Part shown: piece after piece, positions 17,820-25,315 of the stretch
How positions within the stretch are numbered: position 1 is the first letter of the stretch
Layout of the letters: each line of letters opens with the position of its first letter
Assembly: GCA_964387795.1 (NCBI GenBank)
Contig: CAYLYP010000035.1
Span: 1-29,877 of the forward strand
Reading direction: 5' to 3'
Source of the DNA: CAYLYP01 sp964387795
GTDB lineage: Bacteria; Bacteroidota; Bacteroidia; Bacteroidales; UBA7960
DNA length: 29,877 nucleotides
Notes under the pieces: model-generated
The model's database searches: none
What the model saw: the letters and a program-made list of their open reading frames with translations, nothing else
Told to the model about the DNA's origin: nothing
Position numbers and translations under genes: made by a program

Positions 17820-18248
17820 TTACTTTTGTAAATGTTCACGTATTTTTGCTGATACCGCTTCCTTAAACTTCGCTTCATCTCTAATATTATCATAAGCAGC
17901 ATCATTTAGGTCAATAATCTGGTCGTCCGTTTTCGAATGCTTAACCAGATACAAACCATTATTTCCGCCCGAAATCTTTTCAGTCAATTCAAAATTAATC
18001 TCTTCCTCCACGTTAACAGTTATAAATCGAATTATCCCTTGTGAAATCTCATTCGCAAAATTTTCTTGTAGTGTCTTGCTTGCAAACTCTTCAACTTTTT
18101 TGCAGGTCACACACCTGACAGTTCGGTGAAAATAGTAAACATCAATTTCCGGATCTGCTTTTTTACTTTTTTTCTGAGCCATATTGCTCTCAGGATTAGA
18201 CAACATACTAAGAAATAATACGATACTTAAGATCAAAAAATTCCTCAT
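17820..18248 (-). CDS. Exported thioredoxin-like protein (CVTC motif), first gene of the cluster
   Basis: 142 residues. An N-terminal signal peptide (about 1-24, ending SNMAQ) is followed by a thioredoxin-like domain that begins DVYYFHRTVRCVTCKK, with the redox pair C46 and C49. It resembles the lipoprotein encoded at 16740-17219 in the motif block and overall layout but lacks the lipobox cysteine, so it is predicted soluble in the periplasm. A cluster with two such proteins plus a CcdA-like membrane protein recalls the ArsE-ArsF-ArsG set described for aromatic arsenicals; I match it by arrangement and motifs only. It is the first gene after the operator-like palindromes, so its promoter should control the cluster. 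Confidence 0.8.
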   Translation of the reverse strand: MRNFLILSIVLFLSMLSNPESNMAQKKSKKADPEIDVYYFHRTVRCVTCKKVEEFASKTLQENFANEISQGIIRFITVNVEEEINFELTEKISGGNNGLYLVKHSKTDDQIIDLNDAAYDNIRDEAKFKEAVSAKIREHLQK

Positions 18249-18309
18249 ATAACAAAATTTAAGATTACGGTTCGCATTTGCATTATAGAAATGCTTCTTT
18301 AAAAATCAG

Positions 18310-18352
18310 CGTAAAATTACGATATATTTTTATATCATCGTAAAAAAACGAT
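18310..18352. promoter_or_regulatory. Operator-like palindromes for the ArsR regulator
   Basis: Two dyads lie 62-104 bp before the first gene of the cluster. One is CGTAA-AA-TTACG (18310-18321), the other ATCGT-AAAAAA-ACGAT (18337-18352); the stretch between them also pairs partly (TTACGATATA with TATATCATCGTAA). AT-rich dyads with ATCGTAA-type arms are typical of ArsR/SmtB sites. No clear TAnnTTTG promoter was found here. Confidence 0.55.
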
Positions 18353-18361
18353 ATAAGAAAT

Positions 18362-18393
18362 AAAAAAAAATCCCCTGCCGAAAGCAAGGGATT
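18362..18393 (-). terminator. Intrinsic terminator of the mgsA-GH13 operon
   Basis: On the minus strand, AATCCCTTGC, loop, GCAGGGGATT (one mismatch) followed by a run of T. It is 23 bp past the stop of the GH13 lipoprotein gene and separates it from the ArsR-type cluster, which is read in the same direction. Confidence 0.82.
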
Positions 18394-18415
18394 ATAAAAT
18401 TCTAATAGTTTAGGC

Positions 18416-19807
18416 TTAAATCTTTTCGAGCACAATAAAGCCCCAGGGAGCCATATCGGTTTTTGAAACAAGGGGGAGAGAAATTTTCTTTTCAGTAAAA
18501 ATATTTACAAAGTTTCCATCAATAAGTTTATCATCGAGGTTAACCTTAACTGGTGATGAAGACAAATTAACAAGGACAACAACCTTTGCATCATCTTTCT
18601 CACGGACAAAAGCAAATACATTAGCGTCTTCGGTTTTAACTCTTTTCATTATTCCACCGTCTTTTCCATTCCAAAGTGCCTGGTTTCTTGTTTTCAAGTG
18701 GAGCAATGCCTGATAGAATTCATGAAAAGCATAGTTACTCCACGGAATTTCGTCCTTTTCAAAAAACTCCAGCCTGCAATCCATTGCAGCTTCCTGGCCA
18801 CTATAGATAAGCAATGTGCCGGGGCTTGTGGCACAAATCACTGCCATTGCCTTTGCTGCATCGCCCAGACGCTCGAATTCAGTTCCATTCCATGAGTTCT
18901 CGTCATGATTGGAGGTGAAGTTCATTTTAAAAGCCCCCCAGGGAAACTCTTTTTCTTTTTTAGTAAAGAAATAATCATCAAGGGCACTTACATTCTTATA
19001 GCCTTTTGCAATATCATTAAGGATATGATGTAGTGTCCAGTTATAGCCTGTGTTAAATGCTTTTTTATGCAGCTCAGGGTTTTCTGCTTCTGCAAGAAAG
19101 AAAAGAGGTTTTATCTTTTGAAGCTCAGGTATTGTCTCTTCCCAAAAATCAAGAGGAACCATATCAGCTACATCGCAACGAAAACCATCAATACCTGTTT
19201 CGGTGACCCAAAACTTCATAGCATTTGCCATTTGTTTTCTCAATTCCTGATTTGAATAATCCAGGTCAACAACATCAGACCAATCAGCTACAGGAGGGAT
19301 AAATTTCCCCAAAGAATCCTTTGTATAAAACTCAGGATTAGAAGATGTCCAGGAATGATCAGGAGAAGTATGGTTAGCTACCCAGTCGATAATTACATAC
19401 ATTCCCATTCCATGTGCTTTAGACACCAGATTTTTAAAGTCAACTAAGCTGCCAAATTCAGGGTTCACTGATGTATAATCCTTAACTGCATAATAACTTC
19501 CCAAAGATCCTTTCCTGTTAAGTTCCCCAACAGGGGTCACGGGCATCAGCCAAAGAATATCAACCCCCATTTCTTTTAGCCTTTCCAGATGGTTTGAAAA
19601 AGCATTAAAAGTGCCTTCATGGGTATATTGGCGAATATTAACTTCATAGATATTTGCATTTTTACTCCATTCAGGAAAGAAAGCCTGGCTCACTTCTGTG
19701 CCCTCCGGGGCTTTAGGCCCCTTGTCCTTTTGTTTACAACTAACAGCCACAAAACATAGCAGTCCGGCAATAAAAACAAGAGGTAAAGAATGAAACTTGT
19801 TCATCAT
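18416..19807 (-). CDS. GH13 alpha-amylase family lipoprotein
   Basis: 463 residues, a compact alpha-glucan-active enzyme. The signal peptide ends in VAVSC with lipidated C24. The following KQKDK lacks the acidic run typical of Bacteroidota surface-export signals, so periplasmic location is more likely than surface. The GH13 conserved regions are complete: DWVANH (141-146), GFRCDVAD with nucleophile D212, FLAEAE with acid/base E240, and TSNHDENSW with stabiliser D302. A short C-terminal beta domain follows. There is no CBM or T9SS domain, in contrast to the large amylase at 1599-5402. It follows methylglyoxal synthase by 30 bp on the same strand, so the two are likely co-transcribed. It probably cleaves short maltodextrins; transglycosylation cannot be excluded. 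Confidence 0.92.
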   Translation of the reverse strand: MMNKFHSLPLVFIAGLLCFVAVSCKQKDKGPKAPEGTEVSQAFFPEWSKNANIYEVNIRQYTHEGTFNAFSNHLERLKEMGVDILWLMPVTPVGELNRKGSLGSYYAVKDYTSVNPEFGSLVDFKNLVSKAHGMGMYVIIDWVANHTSPDHSWTSSNPEFYTKDSLGKFIPPVADWSDVVDLDYSNQELRKQMANAMKFWVTETGIDGFRCDVADMVPLDFWEETIPELQKIKPLFFLAEAENPELHKKAFNTGYNWTLHHILNDIAKGYKNVSALDDYFFTKKEKEFPWGAFKMNFTSNHDENSWNGTEFERLGDAAKAMAVICATSPGTLLIYSGQEAAMDCRLEFFEKDEIPWSNYAFHEFYQALLHLKTRNQALWNGKDGGIMKRVKTEDANVFAFVREKDDAKVVVLVNLSSSPVKVNLDDKLIDGNFVNIFTEKKISLPLVSKTDMAPWGFIVLEKI

Positions 19808-19837
19808 TTCAATGTTTATGTTTTACAATCAAACTTA

Positions 19838-20305
19838 TTATTCAATATCACGTTCCAGATAAGCCCTGAAATCATTTTTCTTTGGATGGTAAGGCTTATC
19901 GAACAAATCACTAAGGATCAAAAAATCAGCAGTTGCCCTGTTACAAGCAGTAGGTACATTATATAAGACAGTGATACGCAGCAAAGCTTTCACATCTACA
20001 TCATGAGGCTGGGGCATCATAGGATCCCAGAAAAACACCATTACATCGATTTTTCCTTCAGCAATCATTGCACCCAATTGCTGATCACCTCCCAATGGTC
20101 CAGATTTAAGGCGTTTAACATAAAAATCCCTGCCATTTTCATTCTGGGTATGTTTGCTAATTACATTTTCTACCAGGCGTCCGGTGGTTCCTGTACAAAC
20201 AATATCATGTTTTGATAGGGCTTCCCAGTTCCAGTCAACCCATTCCATGAGTTCTTTTTTCCTGTTATCATGCGCCACAAGGGCAATTGTCTTTTGAGAA
20301 TTCAT
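19838..20305 (-). CDS. mgsA: Methylglyoxal synthase
   Basis: 155 residues from the ATG at 20305; an upstream in-frame TTG at 20323 is less likely. It converts dihydroxyacetone phosphate to methylglyoxal and phosphate in the cytoplasm, bypassing lower glycolysis when sugar phosphates build up. The family motifs are all present: ALVAHD near the N-terminus, GTTGRL (phosphate binding), LKSGPLGGDQQLG with catalytic D74, FFWDPM with D94, QPHDVDVKALLR with H101 and D104, and CNRATADFL. The spacing of D74, D94, H101 and D104 matches the E. coli residues D71, D91, H98 and D101 with a constant offset of three. Pairing with a glucan hydrolase gene suggests a role as overflow valve during rapid sugar release; this is inferred from context. 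Confidence 0.95.
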   Translation of the reverse strand: MNSQKTIALVAHDNRKKELMEWVDWNWEALSKHDIVCTGTTGRLVENVISKHTQNENGRDFYVKRLKSGPLGGDQQLGAMIAEGKIDVMVFFWDPMMPQPHDVDVKALLRITVLYNVPTACNRATADFLILSDLFDKPYHPKKNDFRAYLERDIE

Positions 20306-20701
20306 AACATAAAATAAATTCAAGCATCGATATCAGGGCAGGAAAACATTATTATCTGCTTGCCTAAAGCCCTTAAAAACCAAATACTAAAAATGTTTCA
20401 ACTCACAAAAGTAAACAAAAAACAAATGTTTATATGATTCTTTAAAGGATACAATAGAAAAATATTGGATGTTAGTAAAAATAACCAGTAATCCAAATCA
20501 CAAATTAAGAAGAGATGATTGATTTTTTAAGAAAGGATAGATACCCAAAAACAAAAAGAATTATTTAAACTATTCTCATAGTAAGCGGTATCTTACAGCA
20601 TGTTGGTTTATACTATGTGACTGTGACTAAAGTATTTAAAAAATAAGTTTCAGGTAATACATGAAATGAAAACAACTAACACAAATATTATATCACCCAT
20701 C

Positions 20702-20717
20702 TTAACCATTTAGTTAA
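20702..20717. promoter_or_regulatory. Upstream TetR-type operator (imperfect)
   Basis: TTAACC-ATTT-AGTTAA, which differs by one base from the perfect palindrome at 20815-20830. Centres are 113 bp apart. A second site for the same regulator is likely and could allow looping or control of another promoter. Confidence 0.5.
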
Positions 20718-20776
20718 TTCTATAATATTGTTTTACTGCTTCTTACATGTTAAATAAAAATTTTTTTACAAATTTA

Positions 20777-20808
20777 TTTGCATACAACAATAAACAAATA
20801 TACATTTG
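20777..20808 (+). promoter_or_regulatory. Promoter of the TetR-ABC efflux operon
   Basis: TTTG at 20777-20780 and TACATTTG at 20801-20808 match the Bacteroidota primary sigma consensus (-33 TTTG, -7 TAnnTTTG) with a 20-base spacer. Transcription should start at about 20815, 40 bp before the ATG of the TetR gene. Confidence 0.75.
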
Positions 20809-20814
20809 CACAAG

Positions 20815-20830
20815 TTAACCATTTGGTTAA
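20815..20830. promoter_or_regulatory. TetR-type operator overlapping the start of transcription
   Basis: The palindrome TTAACC-ATTT-GGTTAA lies just after the -7 element and before the TetR gene. A bound dimer here would block transcription, implying autorepression. A further GTTAAAC copy (20839-20845) directly repeats the right arm (20826-20832). Confidence 0.68.
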
Positions 20831-20855
20831 ACTAATCAGTTAAACTTAAAAAACC

Positions 20856-21488
20856 ATGGAAGAACAGGACATAAAAGCTGAGGATAAGATATTACAGGCT
20901 GCCTCAGAGATATTTATTCAAAAAGGCTTATCAGGGGCCCGGATGCAGGAAATAGCTGATAAGGCGGGGATCAATAAAGCATTGCTCCATTATTACTACC
21001 GCACAAAAGACAATCTGTTCGAATCAGTATTCAGTATGGTATTAAAAAAACTCATTGTCCCGGAAGTTTTAAAAATCTTACAAACAGAGCCTGATGTATT
21101 TGAAATAATAAAGAAGTTTTGTTTGATATACATTGAAGCTTTGAATAAAAATCCATTCATCCCTGTATTTGTCCTTGAGACCCTGCAAAAGAACCAGGGG
21201 CGCATGCCTGCAATATTTGCAAAAGCAGGGCTGCCGATAAAAGAGGTTTTAAAAACTTTTGAAGATGCAATGGATAATGGCCTTATACGTAGGATGGATC
21301 CCAAACAACTAGTCATTAACCTCATCTCAATGTGTATCTTCCCTATTGCCGGGCAACATCTCATAAGGCCAATCCTTTTTAACGATTCCAAAAGAGATTA
21401 CAAAGCTTTTATTGAAGCACGAAAAATAGAAGTCCCGGATTTTATAATTCACTCAATCAAAATTAACAACCATGAGCCTCAGAAGTAG
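20856..21488 (+). CDS. TetR/AcrR-family regulator (CecR/YbiH-like by context)
   Basis: 210 residues. The N-terminal helix-turn-helix is clear (about 8-55; ILQAASEIFIQKGLSGARMQEIADKAGINKALLHYYYRTKD read as overlapping short motifs). The C-terminal ligand domain is all-helical and not conserved enough to name a ligand. It is the first gene of an efflux operon and overlaps the next gene by 17 bp. The palindromes at 20815-20830 and 20702-20717 are probable binding sites, so it should repress its own operon until a toxic compound binds. E. coli CecR heads the comparable ybhGFSR operon, but orthology was not tested. Confidence 0.9.
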   Translation: MEEQDIKAEDKILQAASEIFIQKGLSGARMQEIADKAGINKALLHYYYRTKDNLFESVFSMVLKKLIVPEVLKILQTEPDVFEIIKKFCLIYIEALNKNPFIPVFVLETLQKNQGRMPAIFAKAGLPIKEVLKTFEDAMDNGLIRRMDPKQLVINLISMCIFPIAGQHLIRPILFNDSKRDYKAFIEARKIEVPDFIIHSIKINNHEPQK

Positions 21489-22749
21489 TATAATATTAAT
21501 TTTTCTGATATGCAACAGCATTTGTTTGTGGGGACAGGAACCCATTAAGCTAAGCGAATGCATTGAAAAAGCGATGAAGCACCATCCCCAGGGATTGCAG
21601 GTATCAGAGTTAGAAAAACTAAACCTTCTTAATGAAAAAGTGATCAGCTCGGGCTGGCTCCCCCAACTAAGCCTTAACGGGCAGATAAGCTGGCAGTCAG
21701 AGGTGATGCAGCTCGATATTCCTATCCCGGGAATAGAAATCCCTTCACCAGATAAAGATCAATACCGCATCACCCTTGATGTCCAACAGACGATTTATGA
21801 TGGTGGCATAAACCATGCACGCCAACAACTTAGGGAAACCAGTTACCAGGCTGACCAACAGGAAGCCATTGTTGCACTTTATCCGGTTCACGAACAGGTA
21901 AGCAGGTTTTATTTTCAAAAAATACTGCTTGACAAAAACCTCGAAATCCTGAACCTGAACAAAAGTGAAATTGAAAATGCCCTACAGATTGCTGAGGTGG
22001 CTGTAAAGAATGGCGCCAAACTCCCTTCCGAAGCTTTAATCCTTAAGGCAGAATTGCTTAAAATCCAACAGTCGGCCAATGATTTGGAAAGCTCCATTGA
22101 AACGACTCTTGAAATCCTTAACATCCTAACCGGGGAAGATCTTAAAGGCTTTGTTTTTTCAATTCCTGAATATAACGACTTTTCTGATCAGCCATTACAA
22201 CGCCCCGAACTTAAATTGTTTGACCTGCAAAAAGAAAAGATTATCAATGCCTCCCTGTTAAACAAAGCCTCTACCCTACCCCGTTTGAGTGCATTTGCCC
22301 AGGCAGGTTATGGCAAACCCACCCTAAACCCCATCAGTGACACTTTTGACTTTTACTATATGTTTGGGATCAGGCTTGCATGGAATATCTGGGACTGGAA
22401 CAAATACTCCAATGAGAAACAATCGGCAGTCATCCAAAGCAATATCCACCAAATGAGGAAAGAAGCTTTTGAACAAAACATTGAAATATCAAAACTTAAT
22501 GCAAAAAACAGGATTCAACAATTGGAGCAATTATTACAAACTGATAATGACATCATTGCACTTCAGGAACTAATCCTTGAATCCTCCACCTCTCAGTATG
22601 AGAACGGAGCAATTACCTCCACTGAATATTTAGCCCGCCTCAATGCTTTAAACCTTGCGAGGTTACAATTACAAACCCATCAGGTTCAAAAGCTTCAGGC
22701 CATCAATGAATATCAAATTATCACAGGAACTTTTAACCCACAACCATGA
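21472..22749 (+). CDS. TolC-family outer-membrane efflux protein
   Basis: 425 residues. A signal peptide (about 1-21, ending CLWGQ) leads into the TolC/OEP repeat structure: two long coiled-coil regions (about 100-220 and 310-420) and beta segments with DVQQTIYDGG and RLAWNIWDWNKYSN, the duplicated family signature. It should form a trimeric outer-membrane channel that connects to the HlyD-type adaptor encoded next. Its start overlaps the end of the TetR gene by 17 bp, and its stop overlaps the next start codon (ATGA), indicating translational coupling. E. coli ybhGFSR relies on unlinked TolC, so having this gene inside the operon is a difference. Confidence 0.92.
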   Translation: MSLRSSIILIFLICNSICLWGQEPIKLSECIEKAMKHHPQGLQVSELEKLNLLNEKVISSGWLPQLSLNGQISWQSEVMQLDIPIPGIEIPSPDKDQYRITLDVQQTIYDGGINHARQQLRETSYQADQQEAIVALYPVHEQVSRFYFQKILLDKNLEILNLNKSEIENALQIAEVAVKNGAKLPSEALILKAELLKIQQSANDLESSIETTLEILNILTGEDLKGFVFSIPEYNDFSDQPLQRPELKLFDLQKEKIINASLLNKASTLPRLSAFAQAGYGKPTLNPISDTFDFYYMFGIRLAWNIWDWNKYSNEKQSAVIQSNIHQMRKEAFEQNIEISKLNAKNRIQQLEQLLQTDNDIIALQELILESSTSQYENGAITSTEYLARLNALNLARLQLQTHQVQKLQAINEYQIITGTFNPQP

Positions 22750-23630
22750 AAAGAGCAATAGTAACCTTCCTGTTGTTAACAGGTTTAATTATCACATCCT
22801 GTAACAACTCAAACCATGAGTCGGATGCTTATGGTAACTTTGAATCACGCGAAACCATAGTATCTTCACAAACGAGCGGCCAACTGGTATTTTTTGATAT
22901 TGAAGAAGGGCAAAGTATTGAAGCCGGAAAGCTTGTTGCAATAACTGATACCTCTCAGGCTTTATTAAATATCTCACAATTAAAGGCAAAAAAAGAGTCC
23001 ATTGCAGCCAACCTGAACAATATGGATGCCAACATTGCTGTTGTCCAGGCACAGAAAAACAGCCTTAAGATTGAAATAAACAGGGGAGAACGTTTACTGA
23101 AAGACCAGGCCATCACCCAAAAACAAATGGATGAGCTAAACGGAAAGATGGATGTCCTCGACAAGCAAGCCCAGGCATACCAGGTTTCAAAAAACAGTAT
23201 CCTTGCCGAGCTAAATGCCATGGATACCCAGATTGCCATTGCCGAAGACCAGCTTAAAAAATGCTATATAATTAACCCTGTCAATGGCACTATTCTCGAT
23301 AAATATATCGAACCCTTCGAGATGGTTGCACCCGGGAAAGCATTATATAAAATTGCCGATCTGGCTACAATGGAGTTAAAGGCATATATAAGCGGGAGCC
23401 AGTTGCCCCATATTAAACCCGGCCAAACAGTTAAAGTGAGAATTGATGAGGACAAGTCCAACAACAAAGAACTGGAAGGCACCATTACCTGGATTTCGCC
23501 AAAAGCAGAGTTTACCCCTAAGGTCATACAAACAAAAGAAGAAAGGGTAAATCTTGTTTATGCCATTAAAGTAAGTGTAAAAAATGATGGCAGCATAAAA
23601 ATAGGGATGCCAGGTGAAGTAAAATTTTAA
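22746..23630 (+). CDS. HlyD/YbhG-family periplasmic adaptor lipoprotein
   Basis: 294 residues, a membrane-fusion protein that bridges the inner-membrane ABC transporter and TolC. The signal peptide ends in IITSC, with C19 as the lipidation site. A biotinyl-lipoyl half-domain (SSQTSGQLVFFDIEEGQSIEAGKL read in two parts, about 41-66) is followed by an alpha-helical hairpin (about 75-165, coiled-coil with many Ala/Gln/Leu) and the second lipoyl half (INPVNGTILDKYIEPFEMV), then a beta-barrel domain. Its closest known arrangement is YbhG of E. coli. Start and stop codons overlap with tolC by ATGA. Confidence 0.92.
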   Translation: MKRAIVTFLLLTGLIITSCNNSNHESDAYGNFESRETIVSSQTSGQLVFFDIEEGQSIEAGKLVAITDTSQALLNISQLKAKKESIAANLNNMDANIAVVQAQKNSLKIEINRGERLLKDQAITQKQMDELNGKMDVLDKQAQAYQVSKNSILAELNAMDTQIAIAEDQLKKCYIINPVNGTILDKYIEPFEMVAPGKALYKIADLATMELKAYISGSQLPHIKPGQTVKVRIDEDKSNNKELEGTITWISPKAEFTPKVIQTKEERVNLVYAIKVSVKNDGSIKIGMPGEVKF

Positions 23631-23639
23631 TCCTGAACC

Positions 23640-24566
23640 ATGAACCCATCAATTCAAATTGAGCATATAAGCAAATCCTATAAAAACACTACAGCACTCA
23701 ATGATGTATCCTTTAATGTGGGGCAAGGGGAACTGTTTGGGCTTATTGGCCCTGATGGGGCTGGCAAAACAACCCTCTTAAGGATATTGACCACATTGTT
23801 GTTGCCCGACACAGGAACAGCAATGCTCAATGGTCTGGATAGCGTTAAGGATTACAAAGCCATCCGAAACATCCTTGGATATATGCCAGGAAAGTTTTCC
23901 CTTTACCAGGATTTAAGCGTTTATGAAAACCTGAGTTTTTTTGCTTCCATCTTTGGGGTAACAATAAAACAAAACTATGAGCTCATAAAGGATATCTATG
24001 TCCAGATAGAGCCTTTCAAAGACAGGCTGGCCGGTAAACTCTCAGGGGGAATGAAACAAAAGCTTGCCTTGTGCTGTGCCATGATCCATAAGCCTGAAAT
24101 CCTCATTCTGGATGAACCCACCACAGGGGTAGATGCCTTATCGAGGAAAGAATTCTGGGAAATGCTTAAACGCTTGAAAAACGAAGGGATCACAATTATC
24201 GTTTCAACACCATATATGGATGAAGCAAACCTTTGCGACAGGATTGCACTGATCCAGAAAGGGAATATCCTTCAGATCAATACCCCTGAAGGACTCGTAG
24301 ATACCTTTTCAAATAAGGTATTTGCACTCAAGGCATCCAATCTCTTTTTGCTCCTTCAAGACCTGAAACAGTTCCCTGAAACCATTTCTGCTTATCCTTT
24401 TGGCGAATACCTCCATATTGTTTTAAAACAGGATGGGGTTGCCATTCAAAACCTCCGCAATTACCTGCTCACAAAAAAGCACCGGGAATTACAGATTCAA
24501 GAGATTCAACCTCATGTTGAGGATTGCTTTATGGACTTAATGAAACAACAACATGTTTTCGAATAA
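23640..24566 (+). CDS. ABC exporter ATP-binding protein 1 (N-terminal half of YbhF type)
   Basis: 308 residues. Walker A is GPDGAGKTT (37-45), the signature is the canonical LSGGM (134-138), and Walker B is ILILDEP (154-160, catalytic E159). Two other key positions are altered: the Q-loop reads YMPGKF, so the expected Gln is G84, and the switch region reads VSTPYMDEA, so the expected His is P191. A C-terminal extension of about 90 residues follows. The next gene encodes the partner ATPase and overlaps by 14 bp. In E. coli the two halves are fused in YbhF (about 580 residues); here they are separate genes. It should heterodimerise with the next product on the cytoplasmic side of the two permeases. 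Confidence 0.93.
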   Translation: MNPSIQIEHISKSYKNTTALNDVSFNVGQGELFGLIGPDGAGKTTLLRILTTLLLPDTGTAMLNGLDSVKDYKAIRNILGYMPGKFSLYQDLSVYENLSFFASIFGVTIKQNYELIKDIYVQIEPFKDRLAGKLSGGMKQKLALCCAMIHKPEILILDEPTTGVDALSRKEFWEMLKRLKNEGITIIVSTPYMDEANLCDRIALIQKGNILQINTPEGLVDTFSNKVFALKASNLFLLLQDLKQFPETISAYPFGEYLHIVLKQDGVAIQNLRNYLLTKKHRELQIQEIQPHVEDCFMDLMKQQHVFE

Positions 24567-25302
24567 TATCCCAATCATTCAGGTCAAAGACCTGGTTAAG
24601 AAATTCGGGCACTTTGTGGCCAACGACCATTTAAACTTCGAGGTTTATAAAGGGGAGATCTTTGGGTTCCTTGGTGCCAATGGTGCAGGCAAAACCACTG
24701 CTATGAGGATACTCTGCGGGCTACTTACCCCCACCTCAGGATCCATTAAGGTTGCAGGATACGATGTGTATCATGAAACAGATAAAATTAAAAGGAACAT
24801 CGGTTATATGAGCCAGAAGTTTTCTCTGTATGAAGACCTTACTGCCTGGGAAAACATCAGGTTCTATGCAGGTATCTATGGTATGGATAAAAAAAACATC
24901 CGTAATAAAGCCGAAGAACTCTTTGAGAGGCTTTCCCTTAAAGAAATAAAGAACGAACGAATTGGTGCCCTTCCTCCAGGCTGGAAGCAAAAACTGGCTT
25001 TTTCAATTGCGATATTCCATCAACCTCGTATTGTATTCCTTGACGAGCCCACCGGAGGTGTTGATCCCCTTACACGACGACAGTTCTGGGAAATGATTTA
25101 CGAAACAGCCCACTCAGGGATCACAGTCTTTGTCACCACCCATTATATGGATGAAGCAGAATACTGCGACCGCGTTAGTATCATGGTTGATGGGAGAATT
25201 GATGCATTAGACTCTCCTTCTGAGCTCAAACAACAAAACCAGGCATCTTCAATGGATGAAGTATTTGTAAAACTGGCACGTAAAAGCAATTTCAAAGGCT
25301 AA
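24553..25302 (+). CDS. ABC exporter ATP-binding protein 2 (C-terminal half of YbhF type)
   Basis: 249 residues. Walker A GANGAGKTT (41-49), Q-loop YMSQKF with Q88, Walker B IVFLDEP with E165, and switch His in VTTHYMDEA (H197) are all intact. The signature motif is degenerate: LPPGW (140-144) replaces LSGGQ. Similar altered signatures occur, as far as I recall, in the second half of YbhF-like proteins, so this may be a conserved feature of the family rather than decay. Combined with the first ATPase, one composite ATP site is complete and the other degenerate. The gene overlaps the preceding gene by 14 bp and is followed 13 bp later by the first permease. Confidence 0.93.
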   Translation: MFSNNIPIIQVKDLVKKFGHFVANDHLNFEVYKGEIFGFLGANGAGKTTAMRILCGLLTPTSGSIKVAGYDVYHETDKIKRNIGYMSQKFSLYEDLTAWENIRFYAGIYGMDKKNIRNKAEELFERLSLKEIKNERIGALPPGWKQKLAFSIAIFHQPRIVFLDEPTGGVDPLTRRQFWEMIYETAHSGITVFVTTHYMDEAEYCDRVSIMVDGRIDALDSPSELKQQNQASSMDEVFVKLARKSNFKG

Positions 25303-25315
25303 ACCATCTTATATC

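Noticed and set aside
20306..20855. A hidden gene or RNA gene in the mgsA-TetR intergenic region
   Set aside because: No open frame of useful length and no tRNA-like or stable structured RNA was recognised; only the promoter and operators at the right end are supported.
24553..25302. Loss of function of ATPase 2 because of the LPPGW signature
   Set aside because: All other catalytic motifs are intact, the frame is complete and the partner ATPase keeps the canonical signature, so a specialised asymmetric pair explains the change better than decay.
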